A stretch of DNA of 64,000 nucleotides from Tolypeutes matacus (Eukaryota; Chordata; Mammalia; Cingulata; Chlamyphoridae): assembly GCA_026826555.1 (NCBI GenBank), contig JAKSZT010038599.1, positions 1,269,066 to 1,333,065 on the forward strand, given 5' to 3'. Made by a program: the position numbers and the translations under genes. The notes under the pieces were generated by a model. It ran no database searches and was not told the DNA's origin. It saw only the letters and a program-made list of their open reading frames with translations. This document shows, in pieces, positions 58,040 through 64,000 of this stretch. Each line of letters starts with the position of its first letter. The first letter of the stretch is position 1.

Positions 58040-58890
58040 CATAACTCTCCTGTGTTTCACATTCATCCATCTAACCACTTACTCTCTATTGCAATCTCCA
58101 CTAGGATGACTATAGGAATACCAACATATAAAATGAACTTATCATCAATTCCTCCTCATCCTTATCACACACACACATATATACCACTATCTCCTCTTCA
58201 CTGGTTTTAAATTGTAATGATTAAAATAAAAATACAATTCAAATGGTAGTACATGCCAAAAGAATGGATATAATCTTTGATTGTTCTTTTACCACTTGCT
58301 CAGCAAGCCTACTCAATCATGAAATACTGTTACTTCCACCCCTTTAATAACTCTCTTGGCCACAAGCACATTTTAGCTAATAGGACAAAAATATTTCTAA
58401 CACGTTTTATCTATCTAGATTGATTCTAATTGTATGTTTCTACTTTTTCATACGCTTCTGGTGAAAACTCTTGCAAAGTATCTCTGATTTCATTGTAAAT
58501 GCAAACTCCTTGGAATGACACAAAAGTCCCTTCACAAGTAAGAGTCTTTCTTATGTCTCCAGCTACATTTGGCATTTCTACTTATATAGTAATTTTGCTC
58601 TAAGTTTACTAAATTATTTGCACATCCCATTAACATTTCTTTCTTTTTCCTGCCTTCATGATTGTGATTGACTGGAGCATGCTTTTACTCCTTTTTACTT
58701 GATTGACTTCTACTCATCCTTGTGGTCTCAATTTAGATAGCATCCTCGGTGGGGAGCTTTCTCTGACCGTTGTTAATCATGTTAAACATGATTAGAAGAT
58801 TGCAGTGTGTACTCCCTAATATAGCACTTATTATTTAAATTGCATTCTTACTTATTGTTACCTTAATAGAAATAATACTTGAGAAAAATT
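58040..58890 (+). mobile_element. L2-type LINE
   Basis: ggaataccaacatataaaat gaacttatcatcaattcctc, then tactcatccttgtggtctca atttagatagcatcctcggt gggg (L2: gctcaaatgtcacctcctccgggaagccttccctgacc). Confidence 0.6.
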
Positions 58891-59049
58891 ATAACTTTAA
58901 AAATGGCTCCTAAAGAATGAGTAAGTTTTAAGCTCGAAGAAGAAGGGTAAAAGGAAGTATGTACAGGGAAATAGAATAACATTATTAAAGTCACAAATAC
59001 AGTGTGCTTAACATACCCAAGTAGTTGGGTAGTTTGGGAGTATGAAGTA
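58891..59049. other. Unassigned sequence
   Basis: Nothing recognised. Confidence 0.3.
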
Positions 59050-59340
59050 TAAAGTTCAGGAGTATTTAGGAATGCTGGAGATTAGAGCCCACAATGAACA
59101 GGATCATTAATGCCTCAATTAAATCTTTAGAGTCAGTGAGGAGCCACTGAAAATTTGACAGCATGACATAGCCCTCCTTTCCATTTAGATCTATTTCATT
59201 AATGACTAGGTAGAAGGTGGATTAAGGGTGGCAATCCTTTAGGAAAAAAAATTAGGAGATAATTGAAACAGCCAAGGAAAGAGATGATTAGAGGATGAAA
59301 AAATCAGGTTGGGGAGGAAAGAACAGATATATAGAATGGG
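59050..59340 (-). mobile_element. L2-type LINE
   Basis: gtcagtgaggagccactgaa, ttaggagataattgaaacag ccaaggaaagagatgattag resembles L2 antisense (ttaggaggctattgcagtagtccaggcgagagatgatg). Confidence 0.6.
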
Positions 59341-59382
59341 GGTTAAAAGGCAGTTGTTTAACATATTATTAGAACAAAATTA

Positions 59383-59447
59383 TATATGTGTGTATATATG
59401 TATATCTATGTATATGTGTATGTGTGTATATATACACACACACTCAT
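59383..59447. repeat. (TATG)n/(TA)n/(CA)n microsatellite
   Basis: Alternating purine-pyrimidine tract: TATG-type units turning into TATACACACA. Confidence 0.9.
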
Positions 59448-60099
59448 AAACTCGAGAAATAATGCAAATGCATTCTGCATATTCCCCCATCAATTTCACA
59501 ATAAAGTTCAAACCTAAAAACTCCTTGATTTTAACTGCATAAAATTTGGGAACCTTGAATTTTGGTTATACTCACACACAATCACACAAACCTATACAAA
59601 AGTTCTACTATATCATTTTCTTCAAATAGGATAATAAATGTGTATAATTACCTAGATTATTAAATAAATGCACATTCCTTTATTGCTGTGCGTATTATAA
59701 CTTAAAATTTTGCAACCTATCCCTATATATGGTATTTAAGGTTGTTGATTTGAATCACACTTAGGCATTTTGGAGGTTCTTATTTAAGGATATTTGTTTA
59801 TCTGAATATTCTCCTCAAATTACCCAGCACTGTCTAACAGAACTTTCTGTAATTACGATTATGCTCTATATCTGTGCTATTTAAATATGGTTGCCTTAGC
59901 TACATATGGCTATTGAGGTCTTTAAATGACCTCAATAAAGTGTATCTGAGGAACAGAATTTTTAATTTTATTTCAATTTAATTATCTTAAGGTTTAGCAC
60001 TCACACATCACTAATGGTTAGATATTGGGAAGTACACATTTATATACTTAAGCACTAGACTTCTAATGGTTGGACATCACTGGATGTTGAGTTGCTGTA
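59448..60099. other. Unassigned sequence
   Basis: Possibly diverged hAT-like text at 59870-60080 (ctacatatggctattgaggt), not secure. Confidence 0.3.
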
Positions 60100-60670
60100 A
60101 TATGATTCAACTAAATTGAAATATAAAATATATTTATTGACCATCATTTGGTATCCTTTGGTTTGCTCGACATTGTGCTGACAACTGTGTAACAAAGATG
60201 GAAATAATTAAACCCCGTGACTCTACCTTTAAGGAACTCCACAGTCTAGTGCATGAGTTGGCAAAGTATAGCTTGGGTCAAATTCAACCTACTTCCTGTT
60301 TGTGTAAATCCTGTGTTATTGGGACACAGCCACATATATTCCTTATATGTTGTCTATATATGCTGTCATGCTACAATGGCAGAATTGAGTAGTTGTGACT
60401 TAGACTGAATGGCCCTCAAAGCCTAAAATACTAGGTATGTAAGAAAGTTTTTTGGTCCTAGTCTAGTGGATCACACATGGGAAAACAAATACTCACAATA
60501 GAATGAAACCAGTTTAACAACAGAAATAGGAAAAGGTGCAGAGGAGCCAAGGAAGGGTATCATTGACGCTGGGGTTGTTCAAGAAAGCAGTCAGAGAGGA
60601 GTGCTGTCTGAGCTAATTCTGATCGATGAACAGGAGTTTGCCAGAGCAGAGGGTAGTGGATCATTTAATG
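60100..60670 (-). mobile_element. L2-type LINE split by a hAT element
   Basis: Left part atatttattgaccatcattt and gactctacctttaaggaact ccacagtctag. Right part ctgagctaattctgatcgat gaacaggagtttgccagagc (L2 antisense). Confidence 0.65.
60252..60460 (-). mobile_element. hAT-type DNA transposon with intact 8-bp duplication
   Basis: A 209-bp element starting catgagttggcaaagtatag (CAGGGGTTGGCAAAC type) and ending agaaagttttttggtccta. It includes ttattgggacacagccacat and gctacaatggcagaattgag. Perfect 8-bp target duplication gtctagtg at 60244-60251 and 60461-60468, as expected for hAT transposases. Same family as 10670-10881, opposite orientation. Confidence 0.92.
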
Positions 60671-61329
60671 AGTGTTTGTATTTAGGGTTACTTAAGAAAT
60701 AAAATTATCTTAGCACTTGTAAATATATATTTTTATATTATATTATAGGTTATAATTATATATATATTCATAAAATTGTTCACTTTTTCCTTACTATTGA
60801 TAATTAATTTAAGATGAGCCTACATAAAAATTCTATATTGAAAAGTGCTTAAATATTTTAAAGCATTTGTATACTTGTAGGTATTGTCACTTAATGCAAA
60901 AACAATGTTTCACATTAATTTATATGTTTTCCAGAGTTCCAATTGAGTATTATTTTTAAAGCCCTTAACATTCAGAAGAGAAGACTTTCTAACAGAATCC
61001 TGTAACTGTATTATTATGGCATGTGAGGAGTAGATGAATGCAGGCACTCTATGGAATTTTATATATATATATATATAAAATTTGGAGAAGACTAACAGAG
61101 AGATATTTATGACTTGAGCAGTAAAAGGGTTTTATCATATCTAGAGCTCAGGCTACATAGTACTTTATAACATAAAATGAACAGTTTTCAACTTTGAAGC
61201 ATGAAAGGATCCAGTGTTAATAATGGAATAGAGATTTAATATCAGCATTATTTATACTCCACATGATGCATCTTGCAGAGAAAGTCAAATTTCACCATAA
61301 TCAGAATCATTAGCCTGTAATTTTCTGAA
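60671..61329. other. Unassigned very AT-rich sequence
   Basis: A (TA)n patch at 61060-61079. Nothing else recognised. Confidence 0.4.
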
Positions 61330-61900
61330 TTTGCACTACATACTTGCCCTTCTTTTCAACAGCTATTAGACACTTCTTGCACTGGGGTAGTAGCCCTGTG
61401 ATTGGGTGGAGATGATTCCACCTCGAGCTTCAGGTTTTAGCTAATCAGGACCATCATATATTCCTCAGGCCATGGTGATTGGTTCGGATAATACAGATAT
61501 AAGCTTATCTGCCTGTGACCTTACATCAAAGTAGAGATTCCTGAGAGGTAGTTTAGTCAGTGAAAGTCTTAGGATATGTTTTAATGGTTGTAGCAGGGAA
61601 CCCCTTCTCCTTCTGTGGATATGAAGAAGCTTATTGTCTAAATTATGCAGCAGCCATTTAATGAGCATGAGGGAAACAGACGAATAATGAAGTCAAGAGG
61701 CGGAAAAGAATAGAGCCAAGACAATGAAGCAAAACTAAGCCAGAGTCCAACTGACCATAATCTAAAGCCCCCCCTATGCCTAGACTTTAAAGGAGTCCAC
61801 AAATCCTTTTTATTGCTTAAGTCAGTTTTAGTTATATTTTATGTTACTTGAAACTAATGATATCATGATACAAAGACAAACTATATACCTGAAATTTCCG
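61330..61900. mobile_element. Possible old repeat, class unknown
   Basis: tttttattgcttaagtcagt tttagttatattttatgtta cttg resembles the 3' end of an old mammalian repeat (ttattgcttaagccagtttgagttgggtttctgtcacttg). The upstream part is not placed. Confidence 0.35.
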
Positions 61901-63332
61901 AGTAGCCTTTAAGGAGAGGTGCATGTCAAACAAAAGCAAACATCTAATATATTAAAATTAACAATATCAGTAACTATGGAATCAGTTTTATTTTTATTTT
62001 CAGGAATAATAAGCATCTTCCAATGTAATATAAGCCACGTGACAACAATTTGTATTTCCCCACCGCTTCTCTGGAGCTGCATAGACTTTTCACTTTATAA
62101 CTATATGCTAGATTAAAGTTTTGTAGGATTTATTGAAATGTGAATGCTATCATAAATTTTAAGGACGTTCCCAAGGAAAAGACGAATGGCCAAGTAGGTT
62201 TTCATGAGGAAAATCGAATTCCAAAATATTTGAAGCAGTGTCGTGTTCCTATGTTGTCCAATTTGCATGAGTTTTCCACTGCAAGTCTGCACAGCCCCTA
62301 GAACCTTCTTATGGGCAAACTTTGGCAGTTATCTCTGGATAGGGCATTCACCTCCAGCTGCCTAGATGCCTTCCATTAGGTCAAGGATGCCTCCAGCTTT
62401 GATCCCCACTGGGTCAGTAGCCAATACCCAACCCCTTTGGTTTCCAGCATATTTTCTTATCCTAAGGTATTACCATTTCCATATTCCTCATTCTCTTCAA
62501 TTTTTAGCGAGATACCTCCCACCACCGAAACTTGTGCAATGCCAGTCTCCAGGCAGCCTGACCTTTGGATTGCAGTAAGGGATGTGTTCAGAGCAGATTT
62601 TTGCTTGAAGAAGCACAAGGTACCCCCATCAGAGTTGACCTCTCAGTTCAGTATGTGGGCACCCATGCTGCCTACCAGCTCTGAACTATATTCTCTACCC
62701 CCATCCCCTGGCACAGAAGCACAGTATTATCTTACCCACTCCATATACCACAGCCACCCTGCAGTGCCCACTCCTTCTGTGATCTTATCAATCACTCCTG
62801 TAATTGAAGAATAAATAAATGAATAAATGAAGATTGGTAACACAGGGTCCAGTGAGATAGGACTTCTGCCTGTTGTTTTACATTTTGTGTTTTAATTTTT
62901 AAAAGAATCTTAGAAGTGCATTGCTCACTATTTAGTGAATATGGCACTCTCATTAGCTCTTGTAAGGTTTTTTGTTAATTGCTTTTCATTTTCAGTTTTT
63001 CCCTTTTACCCTTCAACCCGATCCCTGTACACTTTCCCATTTCCAGCCCTTCTCACAGGCCAGCACTCTAAGTATCTTTCATATAGGTCCTTATATATAC
63101 ATGCAGTCAGCTTTGTAAGAAGAGTTTTGCATGTTATATTTTTAGGTTACACAAATGCACAAATGATGTGGTATGATTGAAAAAAAAAAGGTGGGTGGTT
63201 TACCTTGGACTAGAACTCTAAATAGCTAAAATGAAATGTGAGACCAAGAGGAGAATGTGTGTGAATGTGTGTTTCTGTATGTTGGTTGTTGTAGGAAAAT
63301 TAATAATAAAGTGGAAGAGTAACACTGAAAGT
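61901..63332. other. Unassigned sequence, moderately GC-richer at 62340-62820
   Basis: 62340-62820 stands out by lower AT content and a 125-codon open frame (62437-62814) with Pro/Ser-rich text and no recognisable domain. It ends in AATAAATGA repeats (62812-62829). It could be an unrecognised repeat. Confidence 0.35.
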
Positions 63333-63357
63333 AAAAAAAAAAAAAAAAAAAAAAAAA
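63333..63357. repeat. A25 homopolymer
   Basis: An uninterrupted run of about 25 A, preceded by taataataaagtgg 25-38 bases upstream, the spacing of a polyadenylation signal to a tail. It may be the tail of an unrecognised plus-strand retroposon. Confidence 0.9.
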
Positions 63358-64000
63358 GAAGTCCTCAATGACAAAATTTGATTAATTCAATATCTCATAA
63401 TGGAAAAGGTTAATGACTGCAAAGAAATGCTGTGATTTCTAGGTATAAATAAAATATTCAATAACAGTTTGCACCTGGACTTTCAAGAGTGCCGTGTCTC
63501 TAAGAGGAATGTGGAATTATAAAACTTACTGCTAAAGTCAAGTATGTTTAAAAATATCTTTGAATTTTTCATCCTATTCTTTTCATGTACATTTCATAAT
63601 TTGATTTTATAATGTCATGATTTATAATTTATTGTTATTATTATTATCATTATTTAATGTCCCTTTGCAGAGATAAATTATCCAATTGCATTCCTAGAGT
63701 AGTATAAAAATTAAATATAAAGTCATCAAACAACAGGCATAGTGGTAAGAAACTGTAATCCAACACTTCTGAGTCTTTTACTCCATGTGTAGAACATCTG
63801 TGTGTCATAAAATGTCCATCACATTCACAGTATTAATACTTGTTTTGGGAATGACAGTTACATAAAAACAGTGACAACAATGTCAGCATTCTTGAAAGTT
63901 GTGAAAAGAAATATATTATTTCCAGCTATCAAGTGGGCAATATTAAGAGACATTCTACATGTTGTGCTATGGATCATTCTTGTATGCTTAATCTAGTTGT
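63358..64000. other. Unassigned AT-rich sequence
   Basis: No gene, RNA or confident repeat. Confidence 0.4.

Overview
This window looks like a gene desert from a mammal, most likely an armadillo (Xenarthra, Dasypodidae). The base composition is AT-rich, open reading frames are short and stop-laden, and there is no operon structure or bacterial-style signal. The organism call rests on the repeats. Dimeric tRNA-derived SINEs with the head gagcagatgtggctcaag and the B-box-like ggttcagttcctgg match the DAS-SINEs known from armadillos. There are also many copies of related LTRs bounded by TGTGATGGTTTG...AGCAAACTAAAACA that I know as xenarthran-type repeats. Pan-mammalian repeats (MIR, L2, MLT1/MaLR, MER5-like hAT, old L1M) fill much of the rest. 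I find no intact protein-coding gene. The one gene-derived feature is a disrupted processed copy of COX5A (29139-29670).

Layout. 1-13 kb: mostly unassigned AT-rich sequence with L2/MIR pieces, an MLT1 solo LTR with a perfect 5-bp target duplication, a hAT relic, and a candidate conserved noncoding block near 9.3 kb. 13-17.5 kb: a lineage-type LTR, a MER5-like relic and unassigned sequence. 17.5-23 kb: an old antisense L1 that took at least three young insertions: a 5'-truncated L1 (18309-18997, 16-bp target duplication), a composite SINE (19098-19788, 16-bp target duplication) and, in the same kind of host sequence, a second L1 tail in opposite orientation (22430-22840, 17-bp target duplication). 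24-37 kb: a run of lineage-type LTRs, the COX5A pseudogene, L2/MIR and two dimeric SINEs. 38.4-40.3 kb: an L1 3' end apparently lodged in an L2. 42.8-46.6 kb: a MaLR-like provirus remnant (LTR, polypurine tract, internal sequence, broken second LTR) followed by two solo LTRs, one carrying a hAT insertion. 48-52 kb: old L1 fragments and microsatellites. 54.9-58.9 kb: an ERV1-type solo LTR with U3 repeats, then a crowded cluster of LTRs nested in an older LTR relic and an L2. 59-64 kb: L2 with a hAT insertion keeping a perfect 8-bp duplication, then mostly unassigned sequence.

Nothing here works as a pathway. The interest lies in insertion history: target duplications read from the sequence show LTRs (5 bp), hAT (8 bp), ERV1 (4 bp) and L1-mobilised elements (11-17 bp). 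The most unusual objects are a SINE with an unexplained ~214-bp 5' extension inside one target duplication, and an exact-boundary 100-bp foldback inside a retroviral LTR. Family names were assigned from memory of consensus sequences without a database search, so edges of old repeats are approximate.
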